Shown here piece by piece: positions 10,604-22,267 of a stretch of DNA of 64,000 nucleotides. Source of the stretch: Nipponacmea schrenckii (taxonomy: Eukaryota; Mollusca; Gastropoda; Lottiidae); contig JAUJPP010000003.1 in NCBI GenBank assembly GCA_030562195.1, forward strand, positions 46,630,602 to 46,694,601, written 5' to 3'. The notes beneath the pieces are model-generated. The model was not told the origin of the DNA. It worked only from the letters and a program-made list of their open reading frames with translations, and ran no database searches. The first letter of the stretch is position 1; the number at the start of each line of letters is the position of its first letter. The position numbers were made by a program, and so were the translations under genes.

Positions 10604-12879
10604 CCACTGGACGGCCCCCACTGCCCGAAGTATCTGTGCTAAATGGATCTCCCATTTAAACTGATCGCGGGGGGAAGTATTCCGAGTTTAGGTAAAACTG
10701 TAGTTAATCTCAGTACACGAAAACTTTCTCCCTTTTAGAGCGCGGACTTACCTTTATTCTTACGTCAAAACCTGTTTCAAACCAACCAATTTTGTCTTCA
10801 CTTAACGAATTGTCTCGAACCTTTAAGCTTAATTACTTCTTCCGTGAAAAACTAGGCCGCGGTAAACGTACCAAATTTATCGAAAAAAACAGTTGGATTC
10901 CTCCTGAAAGCGCTATCAACGACGTTATAATTCCAATTTGCGAAAATATGTACGAAGAAGTTTCTCGGTTGCCTATTGTAAACGAGAAGAATAATCTTAC
11001 CAATTTTGAGAGAAAAACATTAAATGAATTGAAAAACGATCAGAGCATTATCATTCGAAAACGCGACAAAGGCAGTTGTTGTGTCGTACAAGACCGCGTT
11101 GACTACATTTCTGAAATTGATCATCAACTTAATAAAGCACATCATTATCGCGAACTTGAGATACCAATTTTCATGGAAACGGCGAAGAGAATCAATGATA
11201 TATTAAAAATTTTAGTCTCAAAAATTTTTATTTCTGAAGCTCAATTTGACTACCTTTCCGCAGATCAAAATATCAGACCACGGCATATTTACACTTTTCC
11301 CAAAATACATAAAGATCCAGAAACCGGATGGTTTGTTCCAAATAAAATTCCAAAAGGAAGACCCATTATTTCAGACTGCGCGAGCGAATCATACCGAGTT
11401 TCCGAGTACATTGACCATTTTTTATTACCATTGGCATGTCAGCAGCCTTTCTATCTAAAAGATACTACCGATTTTGTCGCAAAAATAAAGCAATTAAATA
11501 TTCCTCCTGATGCGAAATTTATTACCTTGGACGTGACTTCAATGTATACTAATATAGACAAAAAGGCCGGTTTAGACGCTATCCGAAAAGCCTTTGAACG
11601 AAATCCGTGCGAAGAAAGACCTGATAAGGAAATTATAGACCTCTTGGAAATTTGTTTAACGGAAAAACTTATCTTCAAATATCTGGTACTGCTATGTTGA
11701 AACGCTTTGCCCCAAGTTAATGGAATATATTCATGGCCGAATGGGAACGCGAAATAGACCAAATTTCACCTTTCTTCTATGGAAGGTTTCTTGACGACAT
11801 TTTTATCATTTGGACCGAATCGCTTGAAAATTTTTGGCAGTATTTTGAAATTCTTAATTACCATCATCCATCAGTAAAATTAACAGCAAACATTAGCGAA
11901 ACCAGTATGAACTTCCTGGACACGACAGTTTTCAAGGGTACCAATTTTGACGAAAATAGAAAACTTGATAAAAAAGTATATTTCAAAGAGACCGATACCC
12001 ACCAACTTTTATTTAAAAATTCGTTTCACCCGAAACACACATTTTCTGGCATTATCAAATCACAAGTTCTAAGGTTCCATAGAATTTGTACACAACAGAC
12101 CGACTTTGATTCCGCGTGTAGACTTGTTTTTGATAAATTACGAGAAAGGGGTAACTCAAAACGTTTCCTGCGCCAAATTAAAAACGACACCCTTTTGAAC
12201 CTTCAGAAAAAGAGTAACCCCCCTCCCCCTTTTAATGGCCTTGGATCAGCACCGTGTAGAGGTTCTGCGTGTCGTACCTGCGTTCATGTACCTATTTCTC
12301 ATTATTTTCAAAACAAAAAGACCTGCAAATATTTCATCATGCGTGACCAACTTTCTTGTGTTGACCAAAATTTAATATACCTAATTTCTTGTAAAAATTG
12401 CGAAGTCCAATATGTTGGCGAAACAAAAAATATGTTAAGAACCCGTTTTAATGGCCATCTTTACGATATCGTACATGGCAAAAACAGACCTATTGCGAAC
12501 CACTTTAACCTCCCTGACCACTCCATTGAAGACTTAGTAATTATGCCTATTATGTTATGTTATGTCGATGCCTAATATTAAGCCAAAACATAGAAGATTG
12601 CAGCGCGAGAGCTATTGGATGGACCAGTTGGACACAGTATATCCGAATGGCTTAAACCTTCAGCATGACAACCAAATAATCCCCTTCATCACCACCTATA
12701 ATCATACTGCTACCAACGCATCGGTAATTGTAAAAAATTACTACAAAACTCTACAACAGAAATATCCACAGGTTTATACTAAAAGAATTGTTACCGCGTT
12801 CAAGAGGAATAAAAATCTTAGTAACCATTTATTCCATGGCAGACTTGAACCACTGCAAAACGTTTTTTCAAATCCATAA
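10602..12879 (+). pseudogene. Penelope-like retroelement, copy 2: RT plus GIY-YIG endonuclease
   Basis: The most complete Penelope-like copy. It starts within the upstream SGNH-like frame (HVHWTAP, 10,602) and continues with a 302-codon RT frame (10,792-11,700) up to motif A. A short out-of-frame stretch follows with motif B (GTAMLKRFAPS, then TAA). A 280-codon frame (11,733-12,575) carries motif C FLDDIFIIW (DD at 11,793-11,798), a CxxxxCxxC cluster (CRGSACRTC) and the GIY-YIG endonuclease core (IYLISCKNC...QYVGET). A last frameshift near 12,562 leads into RRLQRESYWMDQL...GLNLQ (to 12,879). The domain order RT then GIY-YIG defines Penelope-like elements. At least three frame breaks and one stop make it inactive. 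Confidence 0.9.
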
Positions 12880-13180
12880 CTGTTTTATATATATATTACC
12901 TTAAATAATTATTAGTCAAATGTCATCAAGCATACACTTTAGTTTATTATAGGTCAATGGGCTCCAGTATTTGAACAGGATAATGAGGGCCAAAATTAAA
13001 AAAGTTATTTTGTTTTTTTAGATTTGGATTTCAGAACCGTTGAAAGATCAAGACTTCCATACTTTTCATGATTATAACCTTAACCATTTTTAACTATTGT
13101 TTACACTAACTATCTCATCCTATAATGTTGTTTCTTACTTCATGACCTAGGCCATTGCTTTCTTGAGAATACTATTCTCA
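12880..13180. other. Probable 3' tail of Penelope-like copy 2
   Basis: AT-rich non-coding sequence after the last readable endonuclease codons. No clear element end, poly(A) or terminal motif could be set. Confidence 0.35.
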
Positions 13181-13184
13181 TCTC

Positions 13185-13310
13185 ACCCTAACACCAATTA
13201 AGCGCATAAAAATCGACCTGCATAATTATGAAACTACCAAATTACGTCGATCTAGGGAAGCCAATTGGATTGGGACATTAAATACAGCAAGACCCATGGG
13301 ACTCAATATT
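13185..13310 (+). pseudogene. Penelope-like C-terminal scrap
   Basis: Reads LTPIKRIKIDLHNYE, then RRSREANWIGTLNTARPMGLNIHDN, which aligns with RRLQRESYWMDQLDTVYPNGLNLQHDN at the end of copy 2. Divergence is high, so this is an older insertion or a different family member. Confidence 0.6.
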
Positions 13311-13485
13311 CACGATAATACAGGCATAGCACCCGTTGTCGTCCTGTCCAATACAACTAGTTATAAAGCAAGCAAGATAGTAACTGTTCATATAAGAGTC
13401 TTCAAGAAATATCCAGACCCTTTATCCCAATTTCTCAAGAAAGTATTTGTTCCACCCTTAGGTGGATCTGGGAGAATCAATCCCG

Positions 13486-14134
13486 TGTAACACTATCCGT
13501 CTTATGGGTGTTTAATGAAGAGACTAGACAATTGTTGGTATATAGTAGATCCTTTATAGGTAGTGCAGTTTAACAAAAAAAATCACGTTGCGTGTTTTGT
13601 TGGTTATGTTATGCCGTCAAGTCTGGAGGAGTTTGTTTGGTGGCAACAGAATTTGAACTCCCCGGAACTTGCCCAGTTACGAAATATATACCCTGACCCC
13701 GGTTTACCTTTTAACCTATACCACATGCTCTGCGTCCAGGTCATTTATTGGTGGAAACATTTAATTTCGGAGTTTGTGCAGAAGTACCTGCATGCGTGTT
13801 GGCTTCAGTCCTAAATTGAAGTATTGAACCTTTACTAGGGATAAGTACAAGGGCAGGGGTAAGGAAATTCTTGCATTCTTTAGCTAGGGTTTGACTAGTA
13901 GAGAGTAAAGGGAGATTAAGGGAACATCTTGCCTTCTAGTGCAGACCTAGTTATTGAATTTAAATAAAGTGTTTGTATATATTTGGATTTATTACGATAG
14001 AAGAGACCCCTCCATCAATTACGTATTGCAGTCTCATAAGGCAGCGCTAGCTTGCCTGCAGTGTGCAGAGAGCCTTACTGTATAGAACCTGTCTGTACTT
14101 TCATCGTTTGCAATCTACAAATTTCTTGTTTGCA
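13486..14134 (+). mobile_element. Possible solo LTR with primer-binding-site remnant
   Basis: The segment begins TGTAAC and ends TTTGCA, and holds AATAAA at 13,963-13,968. It is followed at 14,136-14,147 by TGGTGCCGTGAC, a word resembling primer-binding sites just inside the 5' LTR of some animal LTR elements. No gag or pol lies downstream and no second LTR is visible. The 83-codon frame at 13,563-13,814 has no recognisable domain. Low confidence. Confidence 0.3.
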
Positions 14135-14149
14135 ATGGTGCCGTGACAA

Positions 14150-14958
14150 CCTCCCTTACCAGAAATCTTAACAGTTTAGCTAATATGACACCATGAGAAA
14201 GGATAATACTTACTCCCTTTTAAAGCACGGTAAATTAGTAAATTGGGTGTAACAAACAACAAATAACTAATCACAGAACATTTTCTTTAATCGTTGAACA
14301 AATTACCTCTCAACATAATATGAAAATACAGCAATATCAAACATTTATTTCTTGACGAAAATCAGTTGAACTATATATAAGGTATTAGTTAGTTAGAAAA
14401 CTTGCCATGAAGTCGAAACAAATAAAAAAAGTAGCCAAGAATCAGGACAAATCGAAAATAATAGACATCATAATCAGATGCGTCCAATATCCATATTTAA
14501 TAATAAACCATGCTCGAACAAATATATTTTTATATATTACAATATCCGACAATGTCGGAGTATTTGATTTCCATGGATCTGAATGCCCCTAACAGTTCAA
14601 TATTTCCAATAATGACCTTTCTCGCACAAACTTGTGTTATGAAATTTATTAAAATGCTCCCGACCACCAGCCTATGTTAATTAATCGATTCTTACTTTCT
14701 CTTTCGTAGTTTATTTGATGTCAATGAAAATATTTTCTCCGTTTCCCACATGATAATAAAACCTTTATACACTGCAGGAACGGAGTTCAATATGATCCAA
14801 TCATTTGATAATGAGGCGGGAACAAATCATAATGATTTATGTTGTTAAATTTAATTCTATTATAGGGCCTAGCTGTTTTGATACTAAACCTAACAACTGC
14901 AATTCAAATTTGCGGTATTTATGGACTTGTCGTTTATGACTGCTCCCGTTTGATACAC
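14150..14958. other. Upstream region of the fibrinogen-related gene
   Basis: AT-rich, with no coding frame that I can support. It should contain the promoter and 5' untranslated region of the gene starting at 14,959, but I see no decisive TATA box or initiator. The same frame stays open upstream to 14,878, without an ATG before 14,959. Confidence 0.35.
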
Positions 14959-17206
14959 ATGATGTTGTTTCTTATAGTACCCGCGCTTGTAACTGGCATC
15001 CAAATAGGAGAATATGCACCGACTCTAATGTTTAATGAGCCAGAAAGCTGTAGTGAGAGTCTATTTCATAATTTACTATTTTCATTCGAATGTCGATCTC
15101 TAATTGATTGCTGTCAATCGTGTTCTAATACCGAAGATTGCAGACGGATCATGTTTGACAAGAGAAATAAAATGTGTTCATTGTTTGAATCCGGTGAAAA
15201 TTGTTTCCATCATGAAAATATTACAGATAAAGTTTGCTACAGACAAGTAAGTGCTTGTAGTTTCTAATATTTTTTGTGGTTTTGACTTAATGCCCTTTGA
15301 GGTGTTTACCTGTGATATTGAAATTATTTTGATTTCTTGTTGTTCCAACGCCCTTTGTTTTGTTTTTATCTATTTTAAATTTAGTTTTAATTATTAAACC
15401 TATTTATATCGTATTCTAGTGCCATATTGCTTATTTTGGTGCCAAATGCAGAAAATTAGAAAAATTAAAAAACTTCCAATTCTTCAAAATCTTATCAGAA
15501 ATGTTTTAATCGTAATGTTTTCTCCTTAAAAGGCAAAATTTACCTTCAAACGTCGGTAGCAGCTATTTTTATGACAGAATTCAAAAACGAAATTTACCTT
15601 ATTCCTCCTCCAAAACCACTTTTCTTTGGAAGTTTCTTTTGAATCCGGCAACATCTTCTGCAAAAATTCTAGCAATATTTTGAGTTTACAGCCAATATAA
15701 GCGAACAGAGTATGAACTTTCTCCATACAGCATTATTTAAAGGAACGGATTTTAATGAAACTAGTATTATGGCAGATATCAAAGTATATTTCAAACCCTC
15801 AGATACCAACCTTTTTTTGAAAAGCTCGTTTCACCAGAAACAAATTCTGTGCTTTCACATTATCTGTACAGTTGATAATGCCTGTCAGTTAGTTTTAAAA
15901 ATATATATATATTTACCTCCGGCGCATAAAAAGTAAAACAATTTCAGTAATTGGAAATGAAATCGCACGAATGTGTGAACACCCCTATCAGTTCACTTCG
16001 CATCTTGGGTTCTTAATTATCGTGTAACTAGACAAAATGAAAAATTATTATTATTTAATTTGATTTTTAATATTCCAGAAAAAGTTGTGTAGGCCTAATC
16101 TAAATATTTGCAACAGATGCCCAATTGGTAACTATGGAGATTTATGTCAAAATATAATAAAAGGTAATGCCTCCTGTTCGATTTCAGAACGAGTATCGCA
16201 AACACCATGCAATATTTTCTACCCATATTTATTAAGTTATTATTCAGAGCCCTGTATGACGTGTCGGGATCAAAAGACGATGCCCATATCAAACGCAAAG
16301 GCGATAATATTTTAGACAATAAGAATAATAATACGAAGATAATACTACGATAGTATGATATCATGTCTAAAATATTAATTCAATCAGAGACACTGGCGAC
16401 ACACATTGATTATGTATTTCTATAATAGCACTATTCGATTACAGTCTCAAGTCAATGTCGGCTGTATATATAATGAATATAATCAAATAAAGTTACTTTC
16501 TGTGTGACTATGAAAATATATGTATGTTATCTGTTGAATGTATTTGTTCATTAAATGTTTTTTTTTTTCAGATTGCAGGGATGGCAAAGAGAAGGGGGTG
16601 GTTTCAAACTCTAGTTTGATATCATATATTCAACCAAATATACACGGGCCAATTCTTCTAGTGAAATGTTATTTTTCACGAAGTATGACTGTCATCCAAC
16701 ATCGCGACAAACGATGCAATGAACTAGACTTCAACAGAAATTGGCATGAATATAAATATGGATTTGGTGAAGTACATGGCGAATACTGGCTGGGTTTAAG
16801 CAATTTTAAGGATATCAATGACAACTACCCTTCACTTGTCCTGAGATTATTCTTTCAAGACTGGAGATTATTTTTTTACAGTTTTAATTTGTCCAATGAT
16901 TCAGACGGGTATAGATTTAATTTCGATAGATACAAGAATTTTGTAAGGAATCCAACGAACATGTCTTTAATGAGCGGAGTCAAGAGTATGAGGGGTCAAC
17001 CATTTTCTACATTTGATCGAGAATTTTACAATCACAGTTGTCCTGACAGGTTTAAAGGTGGATGGTGGTATTTAGATGATTCCGATTGTGCTAAAGCCAA
17101 TCTAAATGGAAAACACAATGATGTCAATTTAGAAGCTGAAACTCACTTTTTCGACGATGCTGGCGTAAGATATATTCCCAGTGAAGTTCAAATTAGAATA
17201 AAATGA
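14959..17206 (+). CDS. Secreted fibrinogen-related protein (3 exons, 335 aa)
   Basis: Exons 14,959-15,246, 16,079-16,163 and 16,572-17,206 (stop TGA 17,204-17,206) join in phase (0, then 1) at GT-AG sites. Two adjacent ATGs (14,959, 14,962) start a hydrophobic signal peptide (MMLFLIVPALVTG). Residues ~25-96 form a Cys-rich PAN/apple-like domain; ~97-124 a short EGF-like segment (CNRCPIGNYGDLC). Residues ~125-335 are a fibrinogen C-terminal domain with MTVIQHR, NRNWHEYKYGFGEVHGEYWLG, FSTFDRE and GGWWY..DC..ANLNG. The usual D-x-D calcium site is weak (FDREFYN). Such proteins act as secreted, often immune, recognition lectins; that role is inferred. No immunoglobulin or coiled-coil region is present, so it is not the classic snail FREP layout. 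AATAAA follows at 17,306. Confidence 0.88.
15682..15905 (+). pseudogene. Penelope-like RT scrap in intron 1 of the fibrinogen-related gene
   Basis: Reads FTANISEQSMNFLHTALFKG, then DIKVYFKPSDTN, then KSSFHQK, matching TANISETSMNFLDTTVFKG, DIKVYFKETDT and KNSFHQK of the larger copies. It is colinear with the host gene and lies well inside the 832-bp intron. Confidence 0.8.
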
Positions 17207-17305
17207 ACTTTAAGATCATCTTTGGTGTGGTGAACTTGGACTTTCGATACACTCTGTAACTTAAGTACATGTAACACCATCCAATATTAAAAACTAGTTT
17301 TCTAT

Positions 17306-17311
17306 AATAAA
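17306..17311 (+). terminator. Polyadenylation signal AATAAA
   Basis: Canonical hexamer about 100 bases after the stop of the fibrinogen-related gene; the first on the plus strand downstream. Confidence 0.6.
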
Positions 17312-17504
17312 ACATTCAATGACTTGTCGGTGTTTTTTCATGTCTGGAATCATGATAAGAAGATATGAAAATGAAATCTTGAATAAGTCATCTTGTCAAC
17401 TTGTTTGGACCTTTATAACCATTGTTTGTGCTGTTTTAGTCCAACGGAATATTAAAAACAAGCCTCTCGAGACACAATAAACATTCAACCATTCGTACGC
17501 TAAC

Positions 17505-17765
17505 CCTTTCATGGCAGTGTGGGAACGTGAGGTATTACCCCTTTGTCCCTTTGACCCATTATTTTTCGGAGGCTGTTTGGGTTTCATCTTCATGGTTTGG
17601 ACTTACTCTTTAGAACAGTTTTGGTAATTATTTGAAATTCTTAACAAGCACCATCTGTCAATCAAACTAACGGCCAACGACAGTCACAAAAGCATAGCTT
17701 TTCTCGATACCACTGACTTCAATTAGATATTAAGGTGTATTTTCAAAGAAACCGGCACTTTCCTG
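17505..17765 (+). pseudogene. Penelope-like RT scrap
   Basis: In shifting frames it reads MAVWEREV, then SLEQFW, then LFEILNKHHLSIKLTAN and FLDTTDFN, corresponding to MAEWEREI, SLENFW, YFEILNYHHPSVKLTAN and FLDTTVFK of copy 2. Stops and frame changes abound. Confidence 0.8.
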
Positions 17766-18190
17766 TGACACATTGGACAGTTTTCAACCAAATTTCTGGA
17801 AAAAGTTATAGCAATAGCAAGTTGAATTTCGTGATTTAACATGAAAACAGTTGGTAAAGGAATTACTAGACTGTGTCCGTATAATAGTTTTTATTTCAGT
17901 ATTATCTCCCTTCCATCGGTTAAAAATACTAGTCTACTAAAACAATACAAAAGAAAATAAATTTAGTCCGGTCTTTTTTTAGAAATCCTCTTTAATGGTC
18001 ATTATATATCGAAAATTTTTACTGAAACTAAGTATTGGTCAGGTTTTCATATGTTATACTAGAAAATTTTTAATGAGATTTTTCAGGAAAAAGTAACATA
18101 AGGTTGAATTTCTTGATTTAACATGGAAACAGGTGGCAATTGAATTGGTGGACTTAATTCCTTAAATCATCATAAATTATCATGCCAAAA
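17766..18190. other. No gene seen
   Basis: AT-rich non-coding sequence. GAAAAAGT(T)ATA..AAGTTGAATTTC-like words occur twice (about 17,800 and 18,090), suggesting a worn repeat. Confidence 0.4.
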
Positions 18191-18448
18191 TTACAATAAA
18201 ACTAATGACAGTTCGATCTGGTGTTTGTGGTTGGTTTGGTAGTTTTTGAATATACACTGTACATCGAATGACAGCAATAACTTCTGACCTGTTAAACCTG
18301 AGAGAATTAGATGGAGATAGCTTAGTGAGTCAGATAGGATTACGGCATGCACTGTGGAATTATTGACGGATAACCATCCCAACTTGATGGCAAGAACTTC
18401 TTTTTGCTGGGATACACAAAGTGTAGAATTTCCTCCTACTGGGCTCAC
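18191..18448 (-). pseudogene. Retroelement RNase H-like fragment
   Basis: The minus-strand frame reads QQKEVLAIKLGWLSV, then VHAVILSDSLSYLHLI. An acidic residue followed by AI...W and then ILSDSLS is the typical core of retroelement RNase H domains (the second catalytic Asp sits in SDS). It is about 85 codons long with no adjoining RT, so it is a remnant. Confidence 0.5.
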
Positions 18449-19040
18449 AAGTTTGTTGGATCAGCAAGGTGTTTGGTAGTCCGGACTAGCCAGAAGGCGT
18501 TATTTATCCTCAACAAGTATGATGACTTTAAAAACTCATAGCAATCAATGGTTTTCATTATTTTCCTACAAAATTCCTTTTGGGGCTTGTATTCTTCTAT
18601 CATCGGTGATACAAGTTTAAACCAGACTTAGGGGCTCACCTTTAATGTGGGCATACTCTCTATTTCACGAGCGAAGCGTGGTACTACAAAATACTTGCGC
18701 TGGAAGCGGCGGTTTAAAATGGATCAGTCAAATATTAAAGGGATTGTAAAAAAGGTTTTTCATACGTGGTTCTTAACCGACTTTAAAGGGATGATGCGTC
18801 TTTGCATGAACATAATTTTCCTTCTCAAGAATGGTCATTATGAGTATATATTCATGAGTGAACTTACCTGGTGTCATAAAGTAACAGAAAACCTTAAATT
18901 CTGGAAAACTCAAAGTCATTTTTCAAAAAACGCTTAATCAATATATATTACGGGTTTTTCAATAATCAAATGCATATTTTATGGATAAATACTCTTTTTG
19001 GATATTTATTTATTTTTTTATGTTATTGATGGCAGCAGGT
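18449..19040. other. No gene seen
   Basis: Contains a 96-codon plus-strand frame (18,647-18,937) without recognisable domains. I treat it as chance. Confidence 0.4.
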
Positions 19041-19195
19041 ATATTTAATGATGAATAGAGACCAGTTGCAAACCACTAATGCACCGATGACAAATATAGT
19101 GTCAAAGCTTACAAGATTGCAGCGTGAGGGCTATTGGATGGACCAGTTTTACATCAAGCATCCGGCTGGTTTGAACCTTCAACAAAAATTGTGTC
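19041..19195 (+). pseudogene. Penelope-like endonuclease C-terminal scrap
   Basis: Reads TRLQREGYWMDQFYIKHPAG, then LNLQ, close to RRLQRESYWMDQLDTVYPNG and LNLQ at 12,590-12,665 of copy 2. Isolated fragment. Confidence 0.75.
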
Positions 19196-20940
19196 GTATA
19201 TCAAGCCAGAATTTATGCGCTCCAATAACTCCGATAGCGCTCATCCGATCGATTGGCTTACAAAATTCGATTATACATTCATACCATAATTCATCAAAAC
19301 TGCAATCTCTATTGTGCTTACAAGAAAATACGAACGATATAACTAAAACGAATACGTAAGGTTATGTATGTTAAAAAAATGTTCATAAAAATTCCATCCC
19401 TTTTAAGCTTTATATGAAGTATCGTTAATCGGTAAATTAATGGAATGCCTTGCAATTCGTTGAATTGAACATTTCTGGTTTTGATGGACAGGTAATTGAG
19501 TTTATACTAATAATCATTCAAATGATATCTTGGAGATAAATTAAACACATTTCAAATAATAAACATATATTCCTATTTCTATTGAATAAATGACGCCATT
19601 GTTTTGGATGTAACTGCGTATGATATTTGTTGAGATAGATTGCCAATGTTCAACAAGGAACTTTTTTCGATGTAATAAACAAAAGCATAATACACAAGGT
19701 ATTTAATGTCGTTTAGCCTGAAACAATAATTAATACACTTGTTTAATCAGCCTTTCCAATACATTTTGAAGTTACTTCAAACATGAGTTGAATTGATCAT
19801 CGCCACTTTTAACATGAAATTATATTGATATATTGTTCGAGAGTTGCATTGTTACTGTTCAAATATCTTTTTTTTAATACTCTTAATTCAAGTGAAACTC
19901 GAATATGCCACATAGCAAATATTCCCTGGAATGTAGATACCTTCTTCGATAGGCCGATCTTATTTAAGCATTATAGATATTATCCCTTACAACTGAAAAT
20001 ACAAAACAAGTGCGTTTCTTATAGCCACTAGTCAACACTATTTGCCCATAATAGGTTAGCTGGTAGGTTTCGGCATCCAATTCTTACGGCTTACAACAAA
20101 TTTGAATCTATGGATACACATAACACATTCCATTTCTAGTTTTCAGTCTCTGAAAACATTTCTTTGGATGTTTTGAATATAGATCTACAGTCTGATTGCT
20201 GTACTATTCGTTATTTCTCGCTTAACCTCATTGTACTTCAATGTCATTCATCACGAATTTTTCTCTATTTTCATTGATATTGGGATCCTAAGCATGCGCG
20301 AATGCTGCAAATGCTAGATTGCTGAGCCAATTCCACCGACAGATATTTTGCTCGAGCATGTAGAACTAGCCATTTTATTTTAAACAACGTGTTTTGAGTC
20401 GATTAAGGTTGTTTCTTTATTTTTTTAAAAACAAAATAAATGCGAACTATAAAGTTAAACATCTTCATGTATTCTTGCGTAACGACATTTCATACAACTA
20501 AGTAGATGATACAGCAGTTTTAAGTGAGTTTCTTGAAAGCTCTACGTCAGTTCAGAAAAGTTTGAGTAGAAGAATAAATTATTCTTGACAATATTTCATG
20601 TATGGACCCATCGTACTTTGCGCGCTTTAAAGAGGAGATATTATATACCAGAATTCTTACCCTTTCTAAGATTATCGGTTGATACTTTACTGCCTCTGGG
20701 TCAAGTATCACTTATTAATTGATGGGACAATGACAAATATTGAAAGTTTAAAGAACATATCCTTTCATATTGTAAATCGAATGTTTGCTCGAGGCATCAA
20801 TAACGATTACAGGAATATGGTTACCCTAACATTTTAATTAACAACCAATCAACTTTTGTTATTAAAATCGATGTTCTGCAAGGATTGTTTCTAAACTTTC
20901 TAGATTTCGACTTTAATCCCACTGTACTGCTCGTACAGAC
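19196..20940. other. Upstream region of the polycystin-1-like gene
   Basis: About 1.7 kb of AT-rich sequence with no coding frame or repeat I can name. The promoter and 5' untranslated exons of the large gene may lie here. No decisive core-promoter element was found. Confidence 0.35.
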
Positions 20941-22267
20941 ATGGCGTTAATTTTGATATTCTTCATAAATTTTGGTAAGAAAACTTTTATTTTACAGTTT
21001 AAGAAAACAAAGATTAGTTACAAACCGTTACTTTTTGCTTAATGGATCTTTTCCTCTTCGGTATTACCATAACAATATGGGATAATAATTGTATGATGAC
21101 TTTTTCATTTTAATATTTATTTTAGTAATATTTTTTTCATTTACTATTCATCACAGCTGTTAAAAAATACTATTAACATAAACATTTTTTTTTTTTGAAA
21201 TAAAAAAAGTTCTATGTTTTTAAAACCTGTTTTAGTTATTGTTAATACTTACGGGCAAGGGACACTACACAGCCCCAGAAGTCACAGTGAAGCTTTAGCA
21301 ACATGTAAAAATGAAGGTCGGTGGATTGCGAACCCTCTTTTTACAGCAGATGAACATTACATCAGAAATATTATTCAGTTGAATTCAACTAGTAAGTTTC
21401 ATTTATTCACGATTCTTAACAATTTCTATCAACATTAAATGACATTTAGAAGTAGATAGAACATTAGATAAAAAAACATTATTATGGATATACTACATAC
21501 AGGAATCTTTTTCAAGCCAAATAATAATCTTGATAAAGATCCCTGCATGTGAATTGAAACGTTGTTAAAAATTAAAGAGAAGTAGTATATCCATAACAGT
21601 GGTTTTATTTGTCTAATTTGATGAAACTCTAAAGCCTTCCTAGAGTGTCAGATGTTTCTCCCCTAGAAAATGGAAAAGTAGCATTGGTTTGGTGACATAT
21701 TTTGGCAAAAACGTATAGAATTATTGTTGGAAAAGAAATACCCTCAATGACGCTGCAACCGATAATAACATCACCCATTCCGAATTTAATATAATATTAT
21801 TTTCTGCATAGCAAAAGTTGCTGGATACATTAATCCCTCTGGAGGGTTGGTTGGTAGATGACAATATTTAACGTTCGCTTTCAGCAAATGCTGATATCGC
21901 AAACTAGGTATTCGTAGTGGTTGGTAGTTGGATTGAATCTCTTGAAACTAAAGTATAACGGTGTAGTCTTGCATATTCAGATATATGTTACTGTAAACTG
22001 TTTTTGCAGTCTCATTTCCTGTCAATGCTGAATTATTTGAAATTATTCTGTTTCTAGGTATAACTATATGGACTCCGGTTACTATTGATATTAATAACGG
22101 GATACGATGGTCTAAATTCTATAATATAGACACTGGTCAATTGAAGTGGACACCTGACATTATCAACACTAACCAATGTCTGGGATTGACTTTAACTATG
22201 TATGACTTGAGATGGAAGACATTGCCCTGTGATACAATTATTCCTTTCATCTGTTCTGCTGCAGAAG
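20941..22267 (+). CDS. Exons 1-3: signal peptide and CTLD-1
   Basis: Exons 20,941-20,974, 21,236-21,391 and 22,058-22,267 (residues 1-133). Exon 1 plus the start of exon 2 give a hydrophobic signal peptide. CTLD-1 is divergent: ALATCKNEGRWIA on the N-terminal side, then WTPD...QCLGLTL and LPCD...PFICSA with the closing cysteines. It has no EPN or QPD sugar-binding motif. The mid-domain intron is phase 1. Confidence 0.75.
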
